Shown: in pieces, positions 1-11,253 of the stretch
How the letters are laid out: every line of letters begins with the position of its first letter
How positions within the stretch are numbered: the first letter of the stretch is position 1
Source of the DNA: Atherix ibis
Taxonomy: Eukaryota > Arthropoda > Insecta > Diptera > Athericidae
Assembly (NCBI GenBank): GCA_958298945.1
Contig: OY282607.1
Location: forward strand, 54,475,020-54,539,019
Direction of reading: 5' to 3'
DNA length: 64,000 bases
Program-made: the position numbers and the translations under genes
The notes under the pieces: generated by a model
Database searches by the model: none
What the model saw: the letters and a program-made list of their open reading frames with translations, nothing else
What the model was told of the DNA's origin: nothing

Positions 1-1937
1 GTTTTGTATAAAAAAAAGATGTGTTTATAGGTTTTTTTCCGGTAATCCCTTCATAATTTCTTCTACAATATTTTAATTCCACCCAAGCATATAGTATAAA
101 GAGTTCTCATTAAAATAGAAAATGTCGCACCCCTCTCTACTACGTGTACCTTCAAAAGATACTTATTAACAATATTCTCGTACCTCTTTTATAAACGTCG
201 AAATAAAGAGCATACAAGTGAATATTGTAAATGGATTTAAATCCTTTCATTCAAATTCTATATCAATCATTTTGCATACATGAATTAGATTAACAAGTAT
301 CAAAAGATATCAAAAGATTTATTTTATGCAATTTATTTAATATTGTACATATGTTCATTCATCTTTTCATAGCCAATTTATTATAGTATCAAAACAGTTT
401 TATTCTTTACATAAATTATTGTTGAATATTATACATTTTCTTACCACACAATTCACGTACTTGTATATGGACGCTTTGTTCATATATTCGTTAAATCTAA
501 ATTAATTTAAATTATAAAAGTACAATTTTGATAGAATGATTCGCTTTTATCTTGAACTTTTCCATTAACTCGTTCGATAGCATAGTCATCCTATTACACA
601 GAGAAGGAAATCGATATACTTTTATTAGTAGAGAGGTGTATAACATCAGAAATATGAATATTACGTTCAAAGATCCCACTGCGATTACAGAATCGAAACT
701 GATTATATTCGAAACGATGAAAATGGCAATCATTCATGTTCCATATTCGCAACATGCACGTACGTGTATATGTATGGTGAGAGAACACTTCAGGATTGTC
801 TATTTATGGTAACTGCTACGAGTAACTTTAATAGGAAAAACTTTATATGAGATACGATTTAAAGGACGATACTTGGTACTATAACAAATCCCTTCTCATA
901 ATCCTCATACTACGAGCATTACTACCATTAATACTGCTACTATTGCTATTACTGTTGCATGACTAAAACGAAAACTACCCCTATTGTTTCGTTTAAAGGA
1001 TTTTCGTATCTATATTCCAACCTTTTGTAATAGTATTTCGCTTACATTGCACCTTTAAATTTTAATCATTTACCAGTATGGTAGATAGAAAATCATGTGC
1101 AAAAGCCCACATATTTAATGTTTAAAATGCAATTTAGTCAATAATGTACTTTTTTTCTAATAAAAACTTCTCTCACACTGGGCATATTTAATTAGTTTTC
1201 ATAAAACTCTATGAACATATTACTTTGTATCTTCTCTAACCTTAGCCTCAGTCCCGATCCAACTAGACAATAGCCCTATAACGATTAGATTCTAGTAGTT
1301 TTAATGTTATCATATGTGAATATAATTTTTAGCTACATTTGCAGGAAACTTTTCAAAAACTATTCTTCCAAACGATATTTAGACACACAGCCCCGTTTCC
1401 CTTTACGACCCGGAATTAATATATAAAATTCTTTTTAAAATTTTCCTCATATTTCCATAACAAAATGTGCTGAGTCCTAACGTCCATATTTAGTGCGAAA
1501 TAGAATTAATTTTTCTTTTTCAAGCATCCACTTCATACAATGTTACAATTTGTTTTTATTGTAATTGGAAATCAAATCTTCCCAAAAATTTTAAAATGTA
1601 ATCAATTAATTCATGAATGTTATCAAAAATTGATATTTAATATAATTAAATTAAATTATTATTATTCTCAAAAATTACTGATATTTAATATAATTTTGGA
1701 TAAATCAGCAACGAATCAATATTATTTTTGGAATTTTCATAAAATACACAAAAGTTCAGTAAAAAATGGTAAATATTTTCAATTATTTATATAGAATTTT
1801 TTATTTTTATTATATTGATTCTATGCTTTATGGCACCGTCCTGTTGAAACAGTATATTCAGCAAGTCCAAAGCATATTCGATTCGGGCGTTAAAATTTTT
1901 TTTAAAAAAATGTGATGGTATCGTTCTTTAATAACAA
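1..1937. other. AT-rich DNA without a recognisable gene
   Basis: The short open frames here (up to about 90 codons, around 510-810 and 1540-1790) are of low complexity and match no family I know. A phrase meaning 'gatatttaatataatt' recurs near 1635 and 1680. I see no RNA gene or element end. Confidence 0.6.
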
Positions 1938-2997
1938 TTACAGTAACTCCATTCCTATTTTTGAAAAGGTAGGGCCCCGCATTTCTTCTTTTGGCCAAAT
2001 AGTATGCCACATTATCATCAAGTTAGAATATAAAAATGGCTCGTGAAAAATTTGTAAATTTTGTTTTACTCTTAATGAGCAGAACATCAATGATGTTATT
2101 AAGCAACGCTGCTGATTCAAGGAGTTCAGTATGAGCCTTATAAAATAAAAAACTACAGGCCTCATGTCTTCGAGCCGTGATCTTCCAGTTCGACACTCCC
2201 AGCATAATTTTGTCATTTTGGTTAACGCCGTTGCTCTACCAAAGGCTTCTCTAGTATTTTCGAGCAGGGTCTTCCTTATCCATACGAATTAAGCATGCAG
2301 TCCGATAATGTCGATGTCGTCAGCATTTGCTAAAAGGTGGGAAGTCTTTTCGAAGATAGTTCAACTAATGGTTATCTCTGAGTCACGAATAACTATTTCC
2401 AGCGTCAGATTAAAGAGAACGCATGGAAGTGCGTATTTTTTTCAGAGACCATTCTGGATGTTAAATGGCTCTTGACTCCAAATAGAAAAATGATTTAACT
2501 ACTTCAAAGCTGTAATTTTGCTATCTTTTTATAACAAGTACTAATTGGTTTTGTCTTCGACCCGGCATCATATACTTTGTATTTGCCTTCATTTATGTGG
2601 AGCCTTGATAAAGGCCTCTTGTCACGAATTACTTTTTATAGCGCCAGATTATAGAGAATGCAGGAAAGTGCGTCCCTTGCCAGAGATAATTGTGGATGTT
2701 AAGTGGCTTTGAAAGTGATTTGGATACTTTTACTCTTCCTCACATACTAGTCCGCCTAGTCAGTCAAATCAATTTTTCGGAGATGCGATACTCTTCCATG
2801 GGTGTTTAGAGTTTTACCCTGGCTATGCTATCATAAACGGTTAGGAAGTCGGGGAATAACTGGTGGATTTGTTCACCATATTCCACCAGTGTTGCTGATT
2901 TTTCTGGACTTAAGCCTCTCTTTTTTGGGTGAACAGGACCACTATCCTGCCTAGTAAGGTAGCGGAGAATATCTTATAGATGGTACTCAGTAAGGTA

Positions 2998-3997
2998 TTG
3001 GGTTGATGCAAAAGTTATGACCGTTTTTTATGATCCTAGGTAAAAAAATTTTTTCTTTACAAATGACGAATAGTATCTTCTTTTAAATGATTCCATTGTA
3101 TAGAGGATGCTTTCCCTCTACTTTCTATTCAGTTTTGGCCTGGCCAGAGTACAGTGAAGATCCCTTGTATTTTTTCAAAATGTCGGTCGATAAAGTGCAT
3201 TTACGTCATTGTTTACTTTATAAATTCCGTAAAGACAATACCGCGAGTGAGGCAACCAAAAACATTTGCGAAGTGTATGGAGCAGATGTCATCATAGTTC
3301 GACAGGTACGAAGTAGGTTTACAAAATTCCGATCTGGGGATTTTTCAATAATTGATAAACCACGTACCGGGCGGCCATTGAAGTCTGATGACGACAAATT
3401 AAAAGTCATAATTGACACCAATCCATGTCTAACCACCAAGGAGATCTCGTCGATGATGGGAGTCAACCAAACAACGGTATTAACACATTTGAAGCGTATG
3501 GGGATGGTTTCGCGGTACGACGTTTGGATACCTCATCAATTGTAGGCTGCCAATTTATTGGATCGTGTTTCAACGTGCGTTGCTTTGAGCGCGAGACAAA
3601 AACATGAACCTTTTTTGCATCGTTTGGTAACGGGAGATGAGAAATGGGTCGTGTACAACAACGTGACAAGAAATAGACATTGGGCTATACCTGGACAAGC
3701 CCCATTAACAACTTCGAAAGCCGAAATACATCAAAAAAAGTAATGTTTTGTGTTTGCTGGGATTGTAAGGGTATTATGTATTTTAAACACTTGGAATGCA
3801 ATCAGAAAATTACAGCAGAACGATATTGTCAGCAATTATCCAAATTGAACATCGCCCTTCAAAAGGATAGACCAGAATTGGTAAACAGAAAAGGGGTAGT
3901 GCTTCATCACGCCAACGCGCGACCACATGTGGCTATGATGACCCAACACAAGCTGAATTGGGATGTTATCAAGCATCCACCGTATTCTTCAGATCTA
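2998..3997 (+). mobile_element. mariner copy A, 3'-truncated
   Basis: The left terminal repeat TTGGGTTGATGCAAAAGTTA starts directly after a TA at 2996-2997. It matches the ends of mariner copy B at 7859 and 9135. The element runs through a broken transposase and stops inside the motif that should read YSPDLAP, near 3997, where family A LINE sequence resumes. The right terminal repeat and roughly 280 bp are therefore missing, judged against copy B (1277 bp). Confidence 0.85.
3087..3996 (+). pseudogene. mariner transposase, broken (mauritiana-like)
   Basis: The gene encoded a cut-and-paste DNA transposase of the DD34D mariner family. The first piece (3087-3545) holds the N-terminal DNA-binding region, with WFTKFRSGD-like and TGRPLKS motifs. 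It ends at a TAG after PHQL, the place where mariners normally read VPHEL. The second piece contains LVTGDEKWVVYNN, with the first catalytic Asp. A frame change near 3741 leads to the third piece, where the second catalytic motif reads HHANARPH instead of HHDNARPH, so the Asp is replaced by Ala. Sequence stops before the third Asp. The protein cannot be active. WVVYNN points to mauritiana-like mariners (inference from motif memory). Confidence 0.85.
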
Positions 3998-4449
3998 CAC
4001 TCTGTGATATCTCCTTTATTACTACATCTAGTATTACTACACTCTGTGATATCTCCTTTTTTGACTATAAGATAGATAATGCCAAGGCGCCAGCCGTCGG
4101 CCATTGATTCGTTCTCCCTTACTTGAAATATTAATTAATAAATTGTTTGGTACAGCGTACCGCCTCCATACTTAACCAGATCACTGGCAATTCCTTCGAT
4201 ACCGGAAGACCGATCTTCAGTCGACGCACCAAACAATGAAGATAGATCTTCAGTCGACCGATCGCTTTTACCTCGATGCTTGGTCGCAGTAGCGAGTCTT
4301 CATCAGCTGACGGTACCCCAAATCGTGTTCTAACTGGTTAGTGTTTAGAAGTTCATCAAAATGTTTCACCCATCGCTATAATATACCCATTTGGTCGAAA
4401 ATAAGATCACCCTCTTTGCGTTGCGTAATTTTTCTCATCGTGCTCATAG

Positions 4450-4523
4450 CATTTTAATAAATGTTCGTGCCGTTTAAAAATAAATAAAATTTATTTATTT
4501 TAATAAATGTTCGTGCCGTTTTT
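4450..4523. repeat. local direct duplication around an AT palindrome
   Basis: The phrase 'ttttaataaatgttcgtgcc' occurs at about 4452 and again at about 4498. Between them lies an AT palindrome (aaaataaataaaatttatttatttt). It sits within family A LINE sequence and looks like a local duplication. Confidence 0.6.
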
Positions 4524-4589
4524 CTTTTGTTAGTGAATCCTCTTCTCTGTTCTTCGCAATTTACGAAAAATCTCTACGTGTACTTTTTG

Positions 4590-5340
4590 TTCGTGCAATT
4601 TACTTAATTTGGTTGAGATGTCGACCATTTGCTATCATATAATACCAGCAAATGGTGGATCTGTTGACCATATTCCTACAGTTTTTCCATTAATTGCCGT
4701 AAAGAACGATCTGATCTATTGGTTATTTCCCTGGAGTAAGGCCTCTATTATATGGGCCAATATTTTTTTGGATGAATGGGGCTATCCTTCCTAGTAAGAT
4801 AATAGAGAATATCTTATAAGTGGCACGCAGCAACATTATACCTCTATAATTCTATAATCTATGATAACTATTTTGTAGAGTATTGAATCGGGCATTGAAT
4901 CGCTTTCCCATACATGGAGTATTAGTTGATGAACTCTTTGGTGCAGTCTGGCGATCCCGTTAACACCGAGCGACTTGTGGACCTGTAGTCGATGGATCGG
5001 TTTTATTATTTTCTTGATACTTTGTGACGGCAACATGTGTTCTTCAGCTGGCGTAACCTCTAACTCGTATTCTGATTGGTTAGTATTTAGGAGTAAAATG
5101 TTCAACACTTCACCTCAATATAACCATTTGGTCGAAAATCAGATCGCACTATTTGCTGTGGCATGATGAGTATGGCGGTATTAATAGTCTCATCTTGCTC
5201 ACAGCTACGTAAAATTTCCATACCCAAGTGGACTGGCTCCCTATATTTGTCAATTTTATAGATCTGTTCGTTCTTCTTGGCTTTTTTATTTTTTCAATGA
5301 ATCGTCTTCTTTCCTCTTCGCAATTCACGATTATTTTCTA
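4590..5340 (-). mobile_element. LINE family A, second degenerate fragment
   Basis: Minus-strand sequence similar in order and wording to 4100-4560 appears again. Compare the stretches near 4120-4160 and 4912-4950, and those near 4370-4400 and 5110-5140. The region encodes scraps of the linker between endonuclease and reverse transcriptase. No frame longer than about 90 codons survives. It is a second copy or a duplicated segment of the same family. Edges are uncertain. Confidence 0.5.
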
Positions 5341-5459
5341 TGCGTGCCCATTTTATCTAAGAATACCGCATAGTTTGACAGTATTCTTTGCTTGGCTCTA
5401 GGAAATAAAATTGCTGGATCTAGGATCTCCGTAATGGAAGATACTCTACTCGTAAAAAA

Positions 5460-6250
5460 ATTCAGGGTTTACTGACATTCGTTCAATATATTGGAATAGT
5501 TAGTAGAACGCCACGGAATTAGGCGGATAGGACGAGTGTGGATTCCAAAAAGACAGTTATGAGTGGAAGCAATATGGCCTATCTGAATTCTGAGCAGTAT
5601 TCGTGCCCAGAATTTTGGTAAGGAATTTGACTAGACTGGTTTATTGGTAGTTGGCCAATGAGAAGCTAAAAAGCTTTTATTGATAGTCTCGTCTGTGTTT
5701 CTACATATGGCTGAGGATTTTATTTGCCATTCTGTAAACAGGCGAGGCATAATAGAGATAGCTGTGAGCGCAGGACGCCGGAGAGCTTTTCCAGCCAACT
5801 GATTAGCACGTTCATTTCCTATGATTCCACATGACTCGGAACTCAACGCAGTTCGATATTCCTATTGTTGAGTAGACTATGTCGAATCACTTTGAGTACA
5901 GGATTATTGAGAGCGGCTTAGCTGTCAGTCAAGGTAATGATACTGCATTGATTGATATAACTGACAGCAATATCAAGAGCCACCTTTCCATAATACGGGG
6001 GTACTCTAAACGGAAAGACTCCACATTGTAGATCACGGACTTGGGTGCCATTGACCTCAATGACTGCAAAAGAAGTGGTATTAGTGAAAAAAAATCAAGA
6101 TTCTTCAAGCCCATCTAACTGTTCAAAAAAAAGTTGCCTGTAGGTAGATGGGTCGATAAATGCCTTTTTAAATATATTTAGGAACGTAAATATTCTCAAC
6201 ACCGCTTCCAACCACGGCTTCTAATTTGATGTAGAAAGAAAGTTTGAAAG
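5460..6250 (-). mobile_element. LINE family B fragment with RNase H domain
   Basis: On the minus strand the translation contains ITLTDS at about 5940-5920, the RNase H Asp motif with a stop just after it, and then IIGNERANQLAGKALRRP at about 5825-5780. The latter is the last RNase H motif (H-x-G-x-x-GNExAD-x-LA) in non-LTR elements. Downstream, near 5590-5550, an IQIGH..STHN phrase resembles the tail that follows RNase H in these elements (RxGHTxLTH). Frames are broken repeatedly. An RNase H domain after the reverse transcriptase occurs in I, Loa, Outcast and some jockey-group LINEs. I cannot choose a clade. Confidence 0.6.
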
Positions 6251-7858
6251 TAGAGGGAGAGAGTGTAAGTTTCTAATGTTGAAACTACGAGTATCAGCGA
6301 TAAGGAGGATTAATTTCTTTCAATAGTTTATTTTTTAAAGCGGAATAATTATGTTTACATTTTTTATCTATGACCACGTGATTACAAAATTGCTCACGTG
6401 GCAAACATATTTGAACGTACCTTCTTTTTGAAAATTGTAACTGTTTTTTTTATAGGAATAATATTATCCACAATTTTATAATCAAAAATAATAGATTTGT
6501 TTAGGTTACATAAGATAGTAAAACATCTTGATTTTTATCATCATATAAATCTTATTCACCAATTAATATAAATTATCAAAAAGAACTTAAAATTCAAAAT
6601 TCTAGTTTTCTATTTTTGAGCAAATTAAATTTTACCTAAAAACGAAAACTAATTTAATTTTTTTAATAATAAAAGAAAGATATACTATTATGTATTAGAG
6701 AATATCAACAATTTACATATTTCAAGAGCTTTTTCCATATAGAAATTTGTCCTCTTTACAAGAAACTTTTAAAACAGTAAAATATAAAATAAATAAATTA
6801 AAAGAAAAAAAAACTTTAAGCAAACATTTTATTATAATTACTAACATATTCTCTGTATTGAATTTAAATTATTTAAATATTTCTTATACAACATTTCTAC
6901 CCTTTAAAAACTATATTGAAATGTATACTATTGACATGATTAAATATTCTGTTGACTCTCTTGGTTGATATAGTTAAAGTACTTTTGTATATTTAATGTA
7001 AAATAAGAGAAGAATGCTTACTAAACCTCCAAAGTCTCTAAAGAAGTAAATTTATCCAATTAAGTCAAAGTATTAAAGTTTTAACGAACTTGAATATGGC
7101 CAGCTAGGGAGTGAATTGGCAAAATTAATTTAGAATCAATTTCTGATCCCATGCGATATTAGGGTTAAGATTAATTTAAAGCTATCATATTTATTCGAAT
7201 CACGTTTATACCCTTACCTAAATAGTCTTGTACCCAAAAATTATTATTTATGAAAATGGCATTTTCCTCTTATGTACTCGTCGTATTTAAATTGAGTATT
7301 GTTCTACTGAACATATATGTATGTATTTTTAGTCTTACTTTATTCATGTTTCTTTAATAATTATATTTAATTGTATTTATTTTTAAGTACTATATTCAAA
7401 TCATACATTGTAGAAAATATTACACTTTTTATTTAAAATATTGTTTCCAGTTTATATAACGAATTTTATTAATAGTAAAACTTACTGGATGCACATGAAC
7501 TCTCTTTCTAAAAAAAAACCAATTTTATACTTTTCGGTATTAGTTTTACTAAAACTAAAGGATATACAAGCAATACTAAAACAAAAAAGGTTCTTCCTTA
7601 TTACTACTAAAAAATGGGAAAAATTACCACAAAAGATAAAATGTACTTACACGCTTGATAAGTTAAACAATAAAAATCGATTGGCTTCTATTAGCTTCTT
7701 TTCTTGCTTTTATAAATTGTGGTAAATTGAGTTTTGGCAAAGTTTATAAATTTTAAATCGGCTTATATTATTGAATATTGGATTAATTCCATAAACATTT
7801 CCTGTTCTATGCGAGTTAATTTTTTCAACAGTTTTGTAAAGCATAGAACTCTTATATA
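6251..7858. other. AT-rich DNA, nothing recognised
   Basis: Two open frames (6747-6968 and 7441-7725 on the plus strand) are rich in Lys, Asn, Ile and Phe, as expected from AT-rich non-coding DNA, and show no known domain. Confidence 0.55.
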
Positions 7859-9135
7859 TTGGGTTGGTGCAAAAGTTATGACCGTTTTTTACATATACAA
7901 TTAAACACTTTTTTTTTAGATTTGTATTATTTATTTAATCAATTATATAATGTTCATCCATTCTTATAACCTCCACCCATCTTTCTATCAACTTATTAAT
8001 ACCATTAGTGTAAAATTCCTTGGATTTTGATGCGAAATATGTAGAAAGGGATATTTTTACCTGCTCTATTGTATGAAATGTTTTATCATTTAAAAAGTTT
8101 TGCAGTGATCGGAATAAATGAAAATTGGAAGGAGCAAGATCTGGAAAATACGGTGGATGCTTGATAACATCCCAATTCAGCTTGTCTTGGGTCATCATAG
8201 CCACAGGTTGTCGCGCGTTGTCGTGATGAAACACTACCCCTTTTCTGTTTACCAATTCTGGTCTATCCTTTTGAAGGGCGATGTTCAATTTGGATAATTG
8301 CTGACAATATCGTTCTGCTGTAATTTTCTGATTGCATTCCAAGAGTTTAAAATACACAATACCCTTACATTCCCACCAAACACAAAGCATAACTTTTTTT
8401 TGATGGATTTCGGCTTTCGAAGTTGTTAATGGGGCTTGTCCAGGTATAGCCCAATGTCTATTTCTTGTCACGTTGTTGTACACGACCCATTTCTCATCTC
8501 CCGTTACCAAACGATGCAAAAAAGGTTCATGTTTTTGTCTCGCGCTCAAAGCAACGCACGTTGAAACACGATCCAATAAATTGGCAGCCTACAATTGATG
8601 AGGTATACAAACGTCGTACCGCGAAACCATCCCCATACGCTTCAAATGCCTTAATACGGTTGTATGGTTGACTCCCATCATCGACGCGATCTCCCTGGTG
8701 GTAAGACGTGGATTGGTGTCAATTATGACTTTTAACTTGTCCTCATTAGACTTCAATGGCCGCCCGGTACGTGGTTGATCAATTAGTGAAAAATCCCCAG
8801 ATCGGAATTTTGTAAACCATCTTTGTGCCTGCCTAACTTTGATGACATCTGCTCCATACACTTCGCAAGTGTTTTTGGTTGCCACACTCGCAGTATTGTC
8901 TTTACGGAATTCATAAAGTAAATAATGACGTAAATGCACTTTATCGACCGACATTTTGAAAAAATACAAGGGATCTTCACTGTACTCTAGCCAGACCAAA
9001 ACTGAATAGAAAGTAGAGGGAAAGCATCCCTTATACAATGGAATCATTTAAAAGAAGGTACTATTCATCATTTCTGAAGAAAAAATTATTTTACCTAGGA
9101 TCATAAAAACGGGCATAACTTTTCCACCAACTCAA
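7859..9135 (-). mobile_element. mariner copy B, full length with TIRs and TA duplication
   Basis: The left end TTGGGTTGGTGCAAAAGTTA at 7859 and the complement of the right end, TTGAGTTGGTGGAAAAGTTA at 9135, form inverted repeats of about 30 bp with a few mismatches. Each is flanked by TA (7857-7858 and 9136-9137), the mariner target duplication. The length of 1277 bp is typical of the family. The transposase lies on the minus strand. Copy A at 2998 is its sister. Confidence 0.93.
7935..9047 (-). pseudogene. mariner transposase, one in-frame amber stop and altered catalytic site
   Basis: The reading frame is continuous from the ATG at 9047 to 7935 except for one TAG at 8589-8591, just after PHQL. 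Both sides are in the same frame, giving about 370 codons. The N-terminal half has helix-turn-helix regions and TGRPLKS. The catalytic half has VTGDEKWVVYNN (first Asp), HHDNARQP (second Asp) and PDLAPSNFHLF, where the third Asp is Asn. Only 31 residues separate the second Asp from that Asn, against 34 in mariners, because three codons are missing before the NW of KLNWDV. Copy A shares both the amber stop and the three-codon loss. Activity is not expected. Confidence 0.9.
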
Positions 9136-9762
9136 TACATAGTTCGATATTGAATAACTATAGTATATAAGAAACAAGGATTCACAAACGATTTAGTATA
9201 AAAATTCAAATTGATTTGACAATAGTTAATTTTTACATTTATTTTTTTATTTTTTTCTTAAGCGTAGGATAACAAATGTAAAATGCATGTCAAATTTGTA
9301 AATATTACTTATTCTTCATTAAATTCATCAAATGGTTTAAAAAAATTTTTAAATATATTCAATTTTATTTCACTGAATTTTAATAAAAATTGAGTATTTG
9401 CGATGAAAACAGCCAGAAAGTTATGTTCATCTTTTCGTAAGATGAAATCTCTGACAAATAACCTTTCAACCAAAAATTATAATATAATGTTTTGAGTGAT
9501 TATATGTGATCCTTATTAATAAAACCAAAATATATGACAATATAGACAGAGACATAATTTCAGCAAATAGCAGTATAAAATTAGTTTGCATTATTATTCA
9601 AGTATCTGTTAAACTAGAACCATCTCTTAGAATATTTAAAATAATTTATGAACGGGAAAGACTATTTTGCCATGAAAATATGCCGTATATTTTGTGTTAT
9701 GTTTTCATTTATTTAATAGTAATTTCTAGTAATAATTGTACTAAAATGGGAAAATATCACTA
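9136..9762. other. AT-rich DNA, nothing recognised
   Basis: One 85-codon frame (9506-9763, plus strand) shows no domain I know. No element ends were seen. Confidence 0.5.
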
Positions 9763-9826
9763 GTTGGATTTGAATTCAAGACCACTGCGCACTAGACGCA
9801 GATGTTACACTATCGTTATATTGGGT
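9763..9826 (-). tRNA. degenerate tRNA-like sequence (pseudo-tRNA or SINE head)
   Basis: On the minus strand a 5-bp stem CTGCG/CGCAG (9785-9789 with 9797-9801) closes a 7-base loop TCTAGTG. A T-loop-like TTCAAATCC follows at about 9772-9764. A D-arm-like stretch lies upstream. The T stem is mismatched and position 33 of the loop is C instead of the near-universal U, so this is not a working tRNA. It could be a pseudo-tRNA or a tRNA-derived SINE remnant. Confidence 0.35.
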
Positions 9827-9869
9827 CACTAATTTATTTGTTTATATGAAAATTTCAAACGATATATAC

Positions 9870-11253
9870 TACCTTGATCAAAAAATTACCGGAATTTATT
9901 CAGAAAATTAAAAATACAAGTTTTATTCATCTAAATCTATATTGTCTTCTTCAAAGTAATCCCCCTCGACTTTAACACACTTATGCCAGCGCTTGATCCA
10001 ATCCTCGAAACATTTTTTATATTCGGTTTTCGGTATGTCCATCAGTGCTTCCTGCGATTTTTCCATTACTTCCTCTCGGCTGTTGAAACTCGTTCCCCGT
10101 AATGGTTTTTTAACTCGATTGAACAGAAAGAAGTCACAAGGAGCCAAATCAAGTGACTTCGGAGGTTGTTGGATGGTATTTGTTGCATTTTTCGTCAAAA
10201 AATTACGAATAATGATGGCACTGTGCGACGGTGCATTATCATGGTGCAAAATCCACGAGTTTTCTGCCCACAATTCTGGTCTCTTTCGGCGAATTGCTTC
10301 ACGCAAATGTCTCATAACGCCCCAATCATACTCTTTGTTTACTGTCCGGCCTTCTGGCAAAAATTCATGATGCACTACACCGTTGTAATCCATGAAAACC
10401 GTGAGTATTGCCTTCTTTTTTGACTGAAAATGACGTGGTTTTTTTGGTCTCGGCTCATTTGGTGAACGCCATTCACTTGCCTGATGTCTGGATTGCGTAT
10501 CGTACTCATAAACCCACGTCTCGTCTCCAGTAATGATCCTTTTGATGAATGTGGGATCGGATTCAGCCTCGCAAATCATATCTTTTGCGACGTCAACACG
10601 GTCTCTTTTTTGCATGAAATTGAGGTCTTTTGGCACCAACTTTGCTGCTACACGACGGAAACCCAAATCATTAACCAAAATGTCTTGGACGGATCCATAG
10701 GCAATGTTCAAGTCCTCCGCTATCTCTCTGATGGTTAATTTGCGGTTAGTAACCAATATTTCTTTTACTTTATCAATGTTTTCGTCGGTTTTCGATTTCG
10801 ATGGTCTGCCACTGCGTTCATCATCTTTGATTGACTCACGACCACTTTTAAAACGCTCGTGCCACTGGTAAACAACCGTTTTCTTAAGAGAATCGTTGTC
10901 GAAACACTTTTCCAACATTTCCAACGTTCGCGCACCATTAAATCCGTTTTTTACGCAAAATTTAATACAAGTTCGTTGTTGCAAATTTAAATCCATTTCT
11001 AAAATTGTAAAAAATCTTCAACACACAGAGATAGATGTACTCTTGGCTACGTAACTTTTGCAAATGTCAAGCTATGACGCTAAGATTTAGAGGGAATATC
11101 AACAACAGATGTACCAACTTAACAAAAAAAAACAGAACTCAAATCGGAATGATGTACACTCAAATCGGAACGACGGGAGCGCCAAGTGGGTATTAGGTAT
11201 AATCTTTAAACACCAATATTATTCGGTAATTTTATCCGCATAGTTGAGCAAAG
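9870..11253 (-). mobile_element. mariner of a second lineage, carrying an intact transposase frame
   Basis: The left end TACCTTGATCAAAAAATTAC at about 9870 has an inverted counterpart at about 11220-11253 (CGGTAATTTT ... TTGAGCAAAGTA). The right copy carries about 10 extra bases. TA dinucleotides flank both sides. The element is about 1.38 kb. Its right TA is shared with the left end of another truncated mariner that begins at 11254. Compared with the other transposons here, its coding frame is undamaged. Confidence 0.8.
9923..10996 (-). CDS. mariner transposase, uninterrupted 357 codons
   Basis: This is a DDD-type transposase that would bind the terminal repeats and cut and join DNA at TA sites. 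The ATG at 10996 begins an open frame of normal mariner length (usually about 340-360 residues). A first helix-turn-helix lies at roughly residues 8-50, followed by SGRPS (62-66), a second helix-turn-helix (about 87-108) and VPKDL (121-125, the WVPHEL position). Catalytic residues are Asp158 in ITGDETW, Asp253 in HHDNAPSH and Asp288 in LDLAPCDFF. Exactly 34 residues lie between the last two, so DD34D is intact. The usual YSP before DLAP reads KSL, which may weaken the fold. No start ambiguity or stop is visible. The subfamily is not assigned with certainty (irritans or vertumnana-like). Confidence 0.92.
   Translation of the reverse strand: MDLNLQQRTCIKFCVKNGFNGARTLEMLEKCFDNDSLKKTVVYQWHERFKSGRESIKDDERSGRPSKSKTDENIDKVKEILVTNRKLTIREIAEDLNIAYGSVQDILVNDLGFRRVAAKLVPKDLNFMQKRDRVDVAKDMICEAESDPTFIKRIITGDETWVYEYDTQSRHQASEWRSPNEPRPKKPRHFQSKKKAILTVFMDYNGVVHHEFLPEGRTVNKEYDWGVMRHLREAIRRKRPELWAENSWILHHDNAPSHSAIIIRNFLTKNATNTIQQPPKSLDLAPCDFFLFNRVKKPLRGTSFNSREEVMEKSQEALMDIPKTEYKKCFEDWIKRWHKCVKVEGDYFEEDNIDLDE

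Larger units (their letters stand above)
1938..4530 (-). mobile_element. LINE family A (RTE-like), degenerate copy, interrupted by a mariner
   Basis: This is the wreck of a non-LTR retrotransposon read on the minus strand. Near 4105-4000 the translation contains KGDITECSNTR, the RTE/Bov-B-type motif (KGD..EC.NYRGI) at the start of the reverse transcriptase core. Around 2215-2080 it contains LGVSNWKITARRHEA, which resembles the extreme C-terminal region of these proteins. Both frames are full of stops and shifts. A mariner sits at 2998-3997 inside the copy, and part of the LINE seems lost at its right junction. Pieces between 2300 and 2700 appear duplicated and reordered. The same family recurs at 4.6, 25.4, 31.1, 52.3 and 60.9 kb. 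Boundaries are approximate; the clade is inferred from motifs only. Confidence 0.6.

Noticed and set aside
9993..10738. Three plus-strand frames of 84-125 codons
   Set aside because: They are shadows of the intact mariner transposase on the minus strand.
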